A stretch of 64,000 nt of DNA from DASUPK01 sp963782345 (GTDB taxonomy: Bacteria > Actinomycetota > Thermoleophilia > Solirubrobacterales > 70-9), in the NCBI GenBank assembly GCA_963782345.1, contig CAWAJF010000015.1:26465-90464 (forward strand), written 5' to 3'. The translations under genes were made by a program, and so were the position numbers. Positions 51,126 to 59,358 of the stretch are shown here, one piece after another. Within the stretch, counting starts at the first letter, position 1, and each line of letters begins with the position of its first letter. The notes beneath the pieces are model-generated. The model saw only the letters and a program-made list of their open reading frames with translations. It was not told where the DNA came from and searched no databases.

Positions 51126-51829
51126 TCACCCCCAAGACCCCTCCACCATCGGGCGGAAGCTGGTGGTCAGGATCCGCATTCGCCTGGGGCGGGTGATCGT
51201 GAAGAGGACGACGTCGGCCACCTCCGCCGGGGTCAGGAGATCGTCGAGCTCAGGATCGCCCTGCTCGCGGCCGGTTCCGATCGCGAAGTCCGTCTTCACG
51301 CCGCCCGGGCAGATGCAGGTGGCTCTCACGCCCTTCTCGCGCAGCTCGTGGTCGAGGGAGCGGGTGAAGCCGAGCTGGCCGAACTTCGAGGCGTTGTAGA
51401 CGGACTCGCCGGGGAAGGCGCGCAGGCCCGCGACGCTCGCCAGCGAGATGAAGTCCCCTCCCCCGCCTCGATCAGGTGCGGCAGCGCCGCCGCCGCCGTG
51501 TAGAGGGTGCCCTTCAGGTTCACGTCGATCATCTCCTCGATCTGCTCCGGGTCGAGGTCGAGGAAGTTCCCGTAGGCGCCGACGCCCGCGTTCGCGATCA
51601 CCACGTCCAGGCGCCCGAAGCGCTCCACGGTCTCGCTGACGGACGCGCTGACCGCCTCCCGGTCTCGGACGTCGCAGGCCAGGCCGAGCGCGCGCTCGAG
51701 CCCGAGGTCCTCGCCGCGCCGCGACAGCATGCCGACCGACGCACCGGCGTCGTGCAGCCTGCGTGAGACCTGCGCGCCGATGCCGGCGCTGGCGCCCGTG
51801 ACGAGCGCGACCTTTCCATCCAGTTCCAT
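51126..51829 (-). pseudogene. Short-chain dehydrogenase/reductase with a frameshift
   Basis: The reading frame starts at ATG 51829 (AAGGAG 6 bp upstream) and encodes a clear SDR N-terminus (VALVTGASAGIGAQVSRRL, IANAGVGAYG). In the G-rich run at 51454-51465 one G appears to be missing; in the adjacent frame the protein continues GDFISLASVAGLRAFPGES, YNASKFGQLGFTRSL and ICPGGVKTDFAIG to the TGA-type stop region at 51126. Both catalytic Ser and Tyr-x3-Lys are in the second frame. Either the gene is broken or the homopolymer was misread. A restored protein would have about 234 residues. Confidence 0.8.
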
Positions 51830-51882
51830 CGGATCTCCTTCGTTCGGTTTCGCCCTGGAGATCATCACACCGCCTCGGGGGA

Positions 51883-52179
51883 TCAGCGGATCAGAACCTC
51901 GAGCAAATCGCCCACCTCGCGCTCCTCGGCGAGCGGATGAGGCAGCGGCAGCTTCGACTTCACCTGGTATCGGTTGCGGCGCCCCTGGCGCTCGCGCACC
52001 ACGTAGCCGTCGTCGACGAGCTCGGACAGGATCCGGTGAGCGGCGCGCTCGGTGATCCCTACGGCGACCGCGATGTCCCGCAGCCGGATGCCGGGATCGC
52101 GGGCCACGCAGATCAGGACGTGGGCGTGGTTCGTCAGGAAGTCCCAGCGCGGAGGGACCTGTCTCGAGCCTCGCTCCAT
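51883..52179 (-). CDS. Small winged-helix transcriptional regulator
   Basis: The 98-residue product has a MarR/ArsR-like winged helix: WDFLTNHAHVLICVARDPGIRLRDIAVAVGITERAAHRILSELVD, then the wing GYVVRERQGRRNRYQVK. There is no C-terminal effector domain. ATG 52179 is preferred; an in-frame GTG at 52221 would extend the protein into an AT-rich region that looks like a promoter. It is divergent from a string of tiny genes that start at 52222, which are its likely targets along with itself. No ligand-sensing residues are visible. Confidence 0.8.
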   Translation of the reverse strand: MERGSRQVPPRWDFLTNHAHVLICVARDPGIRLRDIAVAVGITERAAHRILSELVDDGYVVRERQGRRNRYQVKSKLPLPHPLAEEREVGDLLEVLIR

Positions 52180-52221
52180 ATAGTTGAAAAGTATTTCATG
52201 AATTATTGATAAGGTGTTCAC
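52180..52221. promoter_or_regulatory. AT-rich divergent promoter region
   Basis: This 42-bp stretch is strikingly AT-rich in a GC-rich genome and lies between divergent genes. It contains the near-palindrome ATTTCATGAATT around 52194-52205, a possible binding site for the adjacent winged-helix protein, and AAGGTG just before the ATG at 52222. Exact -10/-35 boxes are not certain. Confidence 0.5.
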
Positions 52222-52350
52222 ATGGCGAATGAGCTCATACCGATCCCTCCCGCGACTCCGGTCCCAGTCGCATCACCGATGCCCGCCGGGCCCTCGATCC
52301 CACCCCCGTCGATCCTCCCGCCGGGAGCTCCACGAACGGAGACCCGATGA
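52222..52350 (+). CDS. Proline-rich 42-residue peptide gene
   Basis: A short frame from ATG 52222 encodes 42 residues beginning MANELIPIPPATPVPVASPM and containing about 15 prolines. AAGGTG lies 5 bp upstream. Its stop overlaps the start of the next gene (ATGA at 52347-52350), which is strong evidence that it is translated and coupled. No membrane or signal segment is present. It may be a functional peptide, a leader whose proline-rich run stalls ribosomes to regulate the next gene, or both. No family was recognised. Confidence 0.6.
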   Translation: MANELIPIPPATPVPVASPMPAGPSIPPPSILPPGAPRTETR

Positions 52351-52718
52351 CCACCGCGACTTCGAAAGAGCCGTTCGCCGGCTACCACAAGCTCAAGACC
52401 AAGGAAGTCGTCGCTGCGCTCTCCAGCCATTCCCAGGTGGAGCTCGCGGAGGTCGACACCTACGAGCACGCCCACGAGGATCGCCACGTGGTCTTCGACA
52501 AGCTCCGCTGGCTGCGCCAGGATGAACCGCTTCCGAATTACGACGCACTGAGCATCGATGAGGTCGCCGCCGCGCTCGAGCAGGCGGATCTCGCGACGAT
52601 CAAGCGGGTACGCGGCTACGAGCGCAAGTTCCGCGCCCGTCGCGGCGTACTGGACGAGGTCGCCCGCCTGCATCAAGAACGCCGGGTGCCGCCCGTCTCG
52701 CGCGACTCTGCGCGCTAG
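52347..52718 (+). CDS. Internally duplicated helical protein, 123 aa
   Basis: The 123-residue product begins MTTATSKEPFAGYHKLKTKE. It appears to contain two related helical units: TKEVVAALSSHSQVELAEVD and the following TYEHAHEDRHVVFDKLRWLR resemble SIDEVAAALEQADLATIKRV and RGYERKFRARRGVLDEVARLH. The spacing (a start EV-x-AL, a central YE-x(5)-R and an end L-x(2)-L-R/A-x-L) is kept in both. The family is known to me only as uncharacterised actinobacterial proteins. It is coupled to the Pro-rich peptide and followed by another small gene; all three precede a hydrogenase operon on the opposite strand. Confidence 0.7.
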   Translation: MTTATSKEPFAGYHKLKTKEVVAALSSHSQVELAEVDTYEHAHEDRHVVFDKLRWLRQDEPLPNYDALSIDEVAAALEQADLATIKRVRGYERKFRARRGVLDEVARLHQERRVPPVSRDSAR

Positions 52719-52769
52719 CGACCGCGCAGCACCCTCTGCAGCACACCTCCCAAGAAAGGAAATTTCCCC

Positions 52770-52946
52770 ATGCCCACGATCATCGTGCGGAGCAACGGCA
52801 GCGCCAACGAGGACTCCGATGTGATGCTCGCGGAGGACGTCCAACCCGAGCATCTGGCCAGCAATCACCATGCGGCGCAGCTCATCCAGCGCCTGGGATG
52901 GGCGGTCGCCGACGCCAAGGACGCCGAGGACGTTTCCTCCGGCTAG
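52770..52946 (+). CDS. Small protein, 58 aa, function unknown
   Basis: A 58-residue frame starts at ATG 52770, with AAAGGA about 10 bp upstream. The protein begins MPTIIVRSNGSANEDSDVML and continues with EDVQPEHLASNHHAAQLIQRLGWAVADA, which looks like a compact alpha/beta or helical protein, ending in an acidic tail. It is 51 bp after the duplicated-helix gene and probably in the same transcript. No cysteine and no signal peptide are present. I do not recognise a family. Confidence 0.6.
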   Translation: MPTIIVRSNGSANEDSDVMLAEDVQPEHLASNHHAAQLIQRLGWAVADAKDAEDVSSG

Positions 52947-52987
52947 GGCGTGACGCCGAGTAGCCATCAGGATGCCCTCGGCGGCGG

Positions 52988-54115
52988 CTACAGGAGTCCG
53001 GCTGCCCTCAGGGCTTCCGCTCTGTCCCAGAAGAGCCTCGCCGTGGAGACCCTGCCGTCGTGCAGCGTGAAGACATACCAGGCGTGCGCCTTGAACTCGG
53101 TCTCTGCCGCTGCGGACCGTCCCCTGAAGGTTCCGAGAACGCCGATCAGGACGCGCCCGTCGGTCGACTCCGCGATGTCTTCGACCCGGGCGTCGAGGAC
53201 CTCGCCGCCGACGGTCATGAACGCGTCCCACCACTCACGCACCCCCGCATGACCGTGATACATCCGCCGGACCCCGGGCCACCCCTCGCGATCGTCCCAC
53301 CTCACGTCCGGGGTGAGACAGCCGACGAACTCGTCGAGATCTCTTCGCACGACGGCATCCAGCATCCGCTGGACGACTGCGACGTTTCCCGGCGTGGCGC
53401 TGCTGGTCAGCGGGGCTCCCGCCTCGGCCCCTGCGACCTCCTCGCCTCGGGATAGCTCCTCCCCGCCCAGCTCGGCGTGCAGCTCGGCGACGAGGGCGTC
53501 CACGGTCGCCTCCACCGCCGGGGTCAGCCCCTCCCCGGTCTCGAAGCTCTCCCCCTCGATCCCGTAGACGGCGAGCCGGGGAGGAAGCCGCTCCAGCTCG
53601 CGGGCCAGCTCGACCGCATCGGCGACCCCGAGCGCGTGAGTCGAGGGACGGAAGAGCTCGGCCGGCAGCGGCTCCCGGGACACATCGAAGCGATGAAGGG
53701 TGCCCGGCTCCGCGCCGGAGCTGACGGCGTCCACGACCAGCGCCTCCTTGACCAGCGCCCAGCTCTCTATCAGCGTGGCCGGCTCGCCCTCCTCTTCGAG
53801 GATCCGGCAGCCGGGTGGATGGGTTGCTCGCAGCCGGGCGGCGACCTCCAGGCCCGCGGCGTCGTCGCGGCGAAAGCGGTTGCCGACACCGATCAGCGCA
53901 AGCCAGGCCCGGTAGCCCGACTCCGGCGCGTGCGCGAGCGAGATCCCGAGGCCGTGCGCCTCGCGGCGTGCGTTCTCGATGTCCCTCTGGAGGTGCTCGC
54001 GCTCGCGTTCCATCAAGTGCAGCGACTCTCCCTGCCGGTCGAGGTACTGGCGCTCCACGTGCAGAAAGGCCGGATCGGTCGGCCGGTGCTCGCGGTGGAT
54101 GAAGTGCTTCACCAC
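52988..54115 (-). CDS. Hydrogenase maturation protease fused to an NTF2/SnoaL-like domain
   Basis: The 375-residue product has an N-terminal charged helical region (about 1-68), a hydrogenase maturation endopeptidase of the HyaD/HybD type (about 70-220) and a C-terminal NTF2/SnoaL-like domain (about 245-375, VVQRMLDAVVRRDLDEFVGC to ARLFWDRAEALRAAG). The protease has LIGVGNRFRRDDAAGLEVA, VVDAVSSGAEPG and STHALGVADAVELA, covering the Glu/Asp, Asp and His positions that hold nickel in known enzymes. It should remove the C-terminal tail of the large subunit encoded immediately upstream (7 bp). The fusion to an NTF2-like domain is unusual. Confidence 0.82.
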   Translation of the reverse strand: MVKHFIHREHRPTDPAFLHVERQYLDRQGESLHLMEREREHLQRDIENARREAHGLGISLAHAPESGYRAWLALIGVGNRFRRDDAAGLEVAARLRATHPPGCRILEEEGEPATLIESWALVKEALVVDAVSSGAEPGTLHRFDVSREPLPAELFRPSTHALGVADAVELARELERLPPRLAVYGIEGESFETGEGLTPAVEATVDALVAELHAELGGEELSRGEEVAGAEAGAPLTSSATPGNVAVVQRMLDAVVRRDLDEFVGCLTPDVRWDDREGWPGVRRMYHGHAGVREWWDAFMTVGGEVLDARVEDIAESTDGRVLIGVLGTFRGRSAAAETEFKAHAWYVFTLHDGRVSTARLFWDRAEALRAAGLL

Positions 54116-54122
54116 GGGACGC

Positions 54123-55413
54123 TCACGCCCGATCCACGTCGAGTTTCAGGAAATGGGTCGAGCAGCTGATGCACGGGTCATAGTTGCGGATCGCCTGCTC
54201 GCACTCCCACTGGAGGCGGTCGTCGGGGAGCTCGACCCGCGGCTTCACGAACTCGAGCAGATCCTGCTCGATCCGGGCCTGGTTCTGGGACGTTGGCGGG
54301 ACGATCCTCGCCTCGGCGATCGAGCCGTCCTGATCCAGGCGGTAGCGGTGCCAGAGCATCCCGCGCGGGGCCTCGCTCCAGCCGGTGCCGGTCGCCGCCC
54401 TCCCCTCGACCTCGATCGCGGGCGGGTCCGGCGGCTCGTAGCCGGCGATCAGCCGGAGCGCCTCGTCGAAGGCGTAGAGGATCTCGACCGCGCGAACGAC
54501 GATCGACTTGAACGGGTTGCGGCAGGTCTCCCCGAGCCCGGCCCGCTCGGCCGCCTCGCGCGCCACGTCCGAGAGCTGCGAGGAGTTGAGCGAGTAGCGC
54601 GCCATCGGCCCGAGGAAGTAGGTGCCGCCGTCGCTCATCCGCGACTGGAGCGCGGTCGAGTGCGGGACGTGCTGCTCGGAGAAATGCTCCTCGTAGGACC
54701 CCGGCCCGATGTCGAGCCCGTAGCCGGAGACGAGGCGCCCGTCCTCGATCGCGTAGCGCTCGGGATGGCGCAGCGCGACGAACTCGTAGTCCTGCTCGAA
54801 GTCCGGGAAGTCGAGCTTCGAGACCCACTCGACCGACTGCCGCGCCAGCTCCCGCGCCTCCTCGAGGCCCGGGACGAGCGCCTCGAGGTCCGCCCTGCTC
54901 GGCGCCTTGTAGAAGCCGCCGACCCTGACGTTGATCGGGTGGATCGCGCGGCCGCCGATCGTCCGCAGCAGCTCGTTGCCCATCGCCTTGATCTTCAGGC
55001 CGCCCTCGACCACCTCGCGGTGGTCGCGCGCCATCGCCCAGGCGGACTCGAAGCCGAGGAAGTCAGGGGCGTGGAGCAGGAAGACGTGGAGGGCGTGGGA
55101 CTCGATCCACTCGCCGCAATACATCAGTCGCCGAAGGGTCCCGATCCCCTCCGAGATCTCGACGTCGAGCGCGTCCTCCATCGCGTTGAAGGCGCTCGTC
55201 ATGTAGGCGACCGGGCAGATCCCGCAGATCCGCGCGGTGATGTCCGGGGCCTCTTTGAAGTCGCGGCCGCGCAGGAAGGCCTCGAAGAAGCGCGGCGGCT
55301 CGTAGATCTGCAGCTCGACGTTCTCGACCTCCCCGCCGCGGATCTTCACCTGCATCGCACCCTCGCCCTCGACCCTGGCGAGCGCCTCGGTCTTGATCGT
55401 CCGGGTCTCGCCG

Positions 55414-55424
<11 letters not shown>
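54123..55424 (-). CDS. NiFe hydrogenase large subunit, group 3b-like
   Basis: The 433-residue product holds the [NiFe] site. The four nickel-ligating cysteines are present: C67-x2-C70 in RICGICPVAYMT and C418-x2-C421 in DPCISCSTH. Nine residues (FLKLDVDRA) follow the His424 after which maturation proteases cut, and the protease gene is next in the operon. GTG 55424 is taken as the start; it overlaps the small-subunit stop by 11 bp. With the neighbouring FAD and iron-sulfur subunits it resembles bidirectional NAD(P)-linked (group 3b, 'sulfhydrogenase') enzymes. Whether it also reduces sulfur or oxidises atmospheric H2 is not evident. Confidence 0.92.
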
Positions 55425-56243
<819 letters not shown>

Positions 56244-56247
<4 letters not shown>

Positions 56248-57071
56248 AGCTCCCGCACCCCGAGCAGCGTCCCGATCCGCCCGACCGGGAAGACCGGGCC
56301 GTCCTTGCAGACGAAGCGGTGGGCCAGCTGGCAGTGGCCGCAGTGGCCGACCGCGCACTTCATGTTCCGCTCCAGCGAGACGTGGATGTTGTCCGGCGGC
56401 ACGTCGCGATCTTGGAGGGCCTGCGAGACGAAGCGCATCATCACCTCAGGGCCGCAGACCATCGCGGTCGTCCGCGGCCCCTGGAAGGCTGCGACCGGGA
56501 TCAGCTTGGTGACCAGGCCGACGTTTCCCTCCCAGCCGCCCGGCGCGCTGTCCACGGTGGTCTCGACCTCGATCCCCGCCTCCCGCCAGGACTGGCGCTC
56601 GGAGCCCCAGAGCATCTCGTCGGGCGAGCGCGCGCCGTAGAGGACCGCCACGGCCCGGTAGCTGTCGCGATTGGCGATCAGGTGCTTGATCGCCAGCCGC
56701 AGCGGGGCAAGCCCGATGCCGCCGGCGACCACGACCACGTCTCCGCCCTCGGCGTAGGTGAGCGGCCAGCCCTTGCCGAAGGGCCCGCGCACCCCGAGCT
56801 GCTGGCCCGGCTCCACCGAGCAGATCGCGCGCGTTGCGGCGCCCATGACGCGCACCGTATGCCCGATGCGCCCGCCGGCCTCACCCCCGCCGCTCACCGA
56901 GATCGGCACCTCGCCCGCCCCGAAGGCATAGAGCATCGAGAACTGCCCCGGCTCGAACGCGCCAACGCCGTCGCCTCCCGCGGGCTCCAGCTCGAGCGTC
57001 CAGGTGTCCTCCAGCTCCTGTCGCTTGTCGGCGACCACGTAGGAGGTGGGCAGCATCGGGTCGGCGACCAT
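56244..57071 (-). CDS. Hydrogenase FAD/NAD(P)-binding gamma subunit
   Basis: The 275-residue product is a ferredoxin-reductase-like subunit. It has FEPGQFSMLYAFGAGEVPIS for FAD, VVVVAGGIGLAPLRLAIKHLI for NAD(P), VCGPEVMMRFV, and a final [2Fe-2S] motif CAVGHCGHCQLAHRFVC. It connects the hydrogenase core to NAD(P)H, as in group 3b sulfhydrogenases and in the PyrK family. It lies between the cyclic-nucleotide-binding gene (4 bp) and the small subunit (overlap). Its start at 57071 is ATG, giving MVADPMLPTSYVV. Confidence 0.9.
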
Positions 57072-57075
57072 CGGC

Positions 57076-57543
57076 TCAGCTGCTCGCGACGTGTCCGTAG
57101 ACGTCCAGCAGCCTGACGCGCGTCGCCTGCAGACGATCGACGATCACCGGGATGAAGCGGCGCATCAGCTCGTAGCCGAGCACCGGATCCGTGTCCGACT
57201 TGCCGCGCAGGCAGGCCGCGTCGAAGGCGACGACGTGGGCGTTGCCGATCGCCTTGGCGTCGAGATGGTCACGGAAGGGCGGCACGAGCCACGACCAGCC
57301 GAGCAAGTCGCCGTCGTCGATCGTCTCGATCGTCACCGGGCCCCGCTGCGGCACGAAGATCTCCATCGCCACCCTGCCGTGGCGGATCACGAAGAAGGTG
57401 TTGGCGGGATCGCCCTCCCGCATCAGGTAGTCGCCGTCCTCGAAGACCCTGTTCTGGGCGCAGCCGGCGATCAGCTCCAGGTGCTCCTTCGACATCCCGT
57501 TGAACGCGGGCGCCTCGGCAAGCAGCTCATCAATGGTCTGCAC
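57076..57543 (-). CDS. Cyclic-nucleotide-binding-domain protein in the hydrogenase operon
   Basis: The 155-residue product is a single Crp-like cNMP-binding domain: APAFNGMSKEHLELIAGCAQ, DGDYLMREGDPANTFFVIRHGRVAMEIF, a DDGDLLGWSWLVPPFRDHLDAKAI region in place of the usual phosphate cassette (FGExxL-x-R), and VLGYELMRRFIPVIVDRL at the end. There is no helix-turn-helix, so it is not a DNA-binding regulator. GTG 57543 overlaps the end of the preceding subunit gene by 14 bp; a longer frame begins at 57567. It is interleaved with hydrogenase genes, suggesting that a nucleotide or redox signal acts on the enzyme. Confidence 0.85.
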   Translation of the reverse strand: MQTIDELLAEAPAFNGMSKEHLELIAGCAQNRVFEDGDYLMREGDPANTFFVIRHGRVAMEIFVPQRGPVTIETIDDGDLLGWSWLVPPFRDHLDAKAIGNAHVVAFDAACLRGKSDTDPVLGYELMRRFIPVIVDRLQATRVRLLDVYGHVASS

Positions 57544-58684
57544 TGATCCCCCTCTCCTCACCCGCATCCGGGCCGAGGTCGGTGGCGCGGATCGCGGCGG
57601 CCTCCTCGGTGATGTCGATCGCCACCGGGCACCAGGTGATGCAGCGCCCGCAGCCGACGCAGCCGGAGGTGCCGAACTGGTCGATCCAGGTGGCGAGCTT
57701 GTGGGTCATCCACTGGCGGTAGCGCGACGGCGCCGAGTTGCGGACGCTGCCGCCGTGGATGTAGGAGTGATCGAGCGTGAAGCACGAGTCCCACCGGCGG
57801 GTTCGCTCGGCCTCCTCGCCGGCCAGGTCGCCAACATCCTCGACCGTGTGGCAGAAGCAGGTCGGGCAGACCAGTGTGCAATTGCCGCAGGTGAGGCAGC
57901 GCTCGGAGACCTCGTCCCAGCGCGGGTGCTCCATGTTGCGGTAGAGCAGGTCCTTGATCCCGTCGGTGTCGAGCTCGCGGCCCATCTGCGAGGCACACTC
58001 CTCCGAGACCGCCGTCGCCGCAGCCTCATCGGCCTCCTCGGCCTCCTCGGCGCCGATCTCCGAGAGGATCTCCTCGCCTCGATCCGAGCCGGACTCGACC
58101 AGGAACCGGTGCTCCCCCTCGAGCACCTCGGTCAGCGCCAGGTCGTAGCCGGACCTCGCGCGCGGCCCCGTGTCCATCGAGACGCAGAAGCAGGTGTTTC
58201 CCGCCTTCGAGCAGTTGATCGCGACGATGAAGGCGCCCTGGCGGCGGGCGTCGTAGTCGGTGTCGGTGTAGGAGTCGCCGATGAAGACCTTGTCCTGGAC
58301 GCCGATCGCGGCCAGGTCGCAGGAGCGGACGCCGAGAAACGCAAAGCGCGGGCGGTCGGCGTCGTCCTGCGCGTAGGAGATCTCGCCGCTCTCCGCTCGC
58401 TTGGCCTTCCACAGGGTCAGATTCGGAGGGAAGAGGTGGTGCTTCCAGGAGTTCGGCCCGTTGTTGAAGCCGAAGAGCGCGCCGTCGCCACGCTCGTGCA
58501 GGCGGTAGGTGCCGCCCTCCTGCTCGTCGGTGATCCCGGCGGGAAGGTCGTCGGCCGAGGAGACCTCCTCGTAGAGGATCGCCCCGTCGCGCACCCTCGG
58601 GCCGATCACGGTGTAACCGCGCCCGGCGAGCGCCGCGATCAGATCGTCGAGAGCCGCACTGCGGATGACGGACGCGTCACTCAC
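57530..58684 (-). CDS. Hydrogenase beta subunit, 2x[4Fe-4S]
   Basis: The 384-residue product matches the beta subunit of group 3b hydrogenases (HydB-like). The N-terminal part has AFLGVRSCDLAAIGVQDKVF and AINCSKAGNTCFCVSMDTGPRA, and two ferredoxin-type cluster motifs follow: CLTCGNCTLVCPTCFC and CVGCGRCITWCPVAID. It passes electrons between the clusters of the small subunit and the FAD subunit. The start is GTG 58684. It is the first gene of the hydrogenase operon; the REP-like palindrome lies just upstream, between it and the ArsR gene. An acidic insert (EEAEEADEAAATA) lies near residue 220. Confidence 0.9.
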   Translation of the reverse strand: MSDASVIRSAALDDLIAALAGRGYTVIGPRVRDGAILYEEVSSADDLPAGITDEQEGGTYRLHERGDGALFGFNNGPNSWKHHLFPPNLTLWKAKRAESGEISYAQDDADRPRFAFLGVRSCDLAAIGVQDKVFIGDSYTDTDYDARRQGAFIVAINCSKAGNTCFCVSMDTGPRARSGYDLALTEVLEGEHRFLVESGSDRGEEILSEIGAEEAEEADEAAATAVSEECASQMGRELDTDGIKDLLYRNMEHPRWDEVSERCLTCGNCTLVCPTCFCHTVEDVGDLAGEEAERTRRWDSCFTLDHSYIHGGSVRNSAPSRYRQWMTHKLATWIDQFGTSGCVGCGRCITWCPVAIDITEEAAAIRATDLGPDAGEERGISADH

Positions 58685-58734
58685 TCGCGGCCAAGACTAT
58701 GGGTCCGCCGCGCCCATGTCCAAAGCCCAATTCG

Positions 58735-58780
58735 GGGGTCAGGTCTTGCATGCCACATGTCGTATGCAAGACCTGACCCC
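58735..58780. repeat. REP-like long palindrome
   Basis: Two perfect 17-bp arms, GGGGTCAGGTCTTGCAT (58735-58751) and its exact complement (58764-58780), flank a 12-base loop. The arm sequence resembles palindromes that I associate with REP elements mobilised by REP-associated tyrosine transposases (RAYT); that link rests on memory, not a search. No transposase gene is within the window. It lies between the ArsR gene and the hydrogenase operon, and an RNA copy would form a very stable hairpin. Confidence 0.75.
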
Positions 58781-58821
58781 GGGGTGGGGCGATGTCGATT
58801 CGAGCAGTGCCCGTTCGTCGT

Positions 58822-59133
58822 CTATACGTGAACGGACTTCGAGCTCAGCACTGCGTCGAGCAGGCCCGGGAACCGGGCGTCCAGGTCCTCGCGGCGCAGC
58901 TCGGTCATCTTCGTCGTGCCCTGCCGCTCCTGCCGGATCACGCCGGCCTCGCGGAGGGTCCGGAAGTGATGGGTCATCGTCGACTTGCTGATGTCGAAGC
59001 CGAAGGTGCCGCAGGCGCGGGGCTCGGAGTCCTCGTCGAGGCGGCGGACGATCTCCAGCCGGTGCGGGTCGCTCAGCGCGTGCAGCACGGCCGGCAGCTC
59101 GAGCTCGCTTCTCTCTGGGTGATGGAGGTGCAT
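58822..59133 (-). CDS. ArsR-family transcriptional regulator
   Basis: The roughly 103-residue product has an ArsR winged helix: VLHALSDPHRLEIVRRLDED, the recognition region FDISKSTMTHHFRTLREAGVI, and the wing RQERQGTTKMTELR. It has a Cys in EPRACGTFGFDIS, but no paired-cysteine metal site, so it may sense something other than metal. The start is uncertain: ATG 59133 is preferred because an in-frame ATG at 59163 lies inside one of the two inverted repeats that are probably its operators. It is divergent from a leader gene and MFS transporter that it likely represses. Confidence 0.88.
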   Translation of the reverse strand: MHLHHPERSELELPAVLHALSDPHRLEIVRRLDEDSEPRACGTFGFDISKSTMTHHFRTLREAGVIRQERQGTTKMTELRREDLDARFPGLLDAVLSSKSVHV

Positions 59134-59150
59134 ACCGATCAGCTTAGCTT

Positions 59151-59193
59151 GTACGACGTTCATCGAACTTCTTTGGTACGATGTTCATCGTAC
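59151..59193. promoter_or_regulatory. Two tandem operators for the ArsR regulator
   Basis: A perfect 18-bp inverted repeat GTACGATG-TT-CATCGTAC lies at 59176-59193, and a related site GTACGACG-TT-CATCGAAC at 59151-59168. The centres are 25 bp apart, just upstream of both the ArsR gene and the leader/MFS genes. This is a textbook position for autorepression and control of the exporter. Confidence 0.8.
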
Positions 59194-59220
59194 TATCAAA
59201 TCGAAGCGAAGGCAACCGAT

Positions 59221-59358
59221 ATGCCAGACACAGAGAACATCGAAATCACATCCGCCGCCCCCGACCGCCAGCACGAGAACGAGGAGCATCACGCGAGCTC
59301 CTCACGGCGCGCGGCGGCAATCGAGGCGGCATACATTCTGGAGGCAGTCCGCAAGTGA
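59221..59358 (+). CDS. 45-residue leader gene coupled to the MFS exporter
   Basis: A short frame from ATG 59221 (GAAGG upstream) encodes 45 residues beginning MPDTENIEITSAAPDRQHEN and ending AAAIEAAYILEAVRK. It stops at TGA 59356-59358, overlapping the GTG start of the MFS gene (GTGA), so the two are translationally coupled. It has no hydrophobic segment. It may be a small regulatory protein or a leader needed to bring ribosomes to the MFS start. The gene lies directly downstream of the ArsR operators. Confidence 0.65.
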   Translation: MPDTENIEITSAAPDRQHENEEHHASSSRRAAAIEAAYILEAVRK

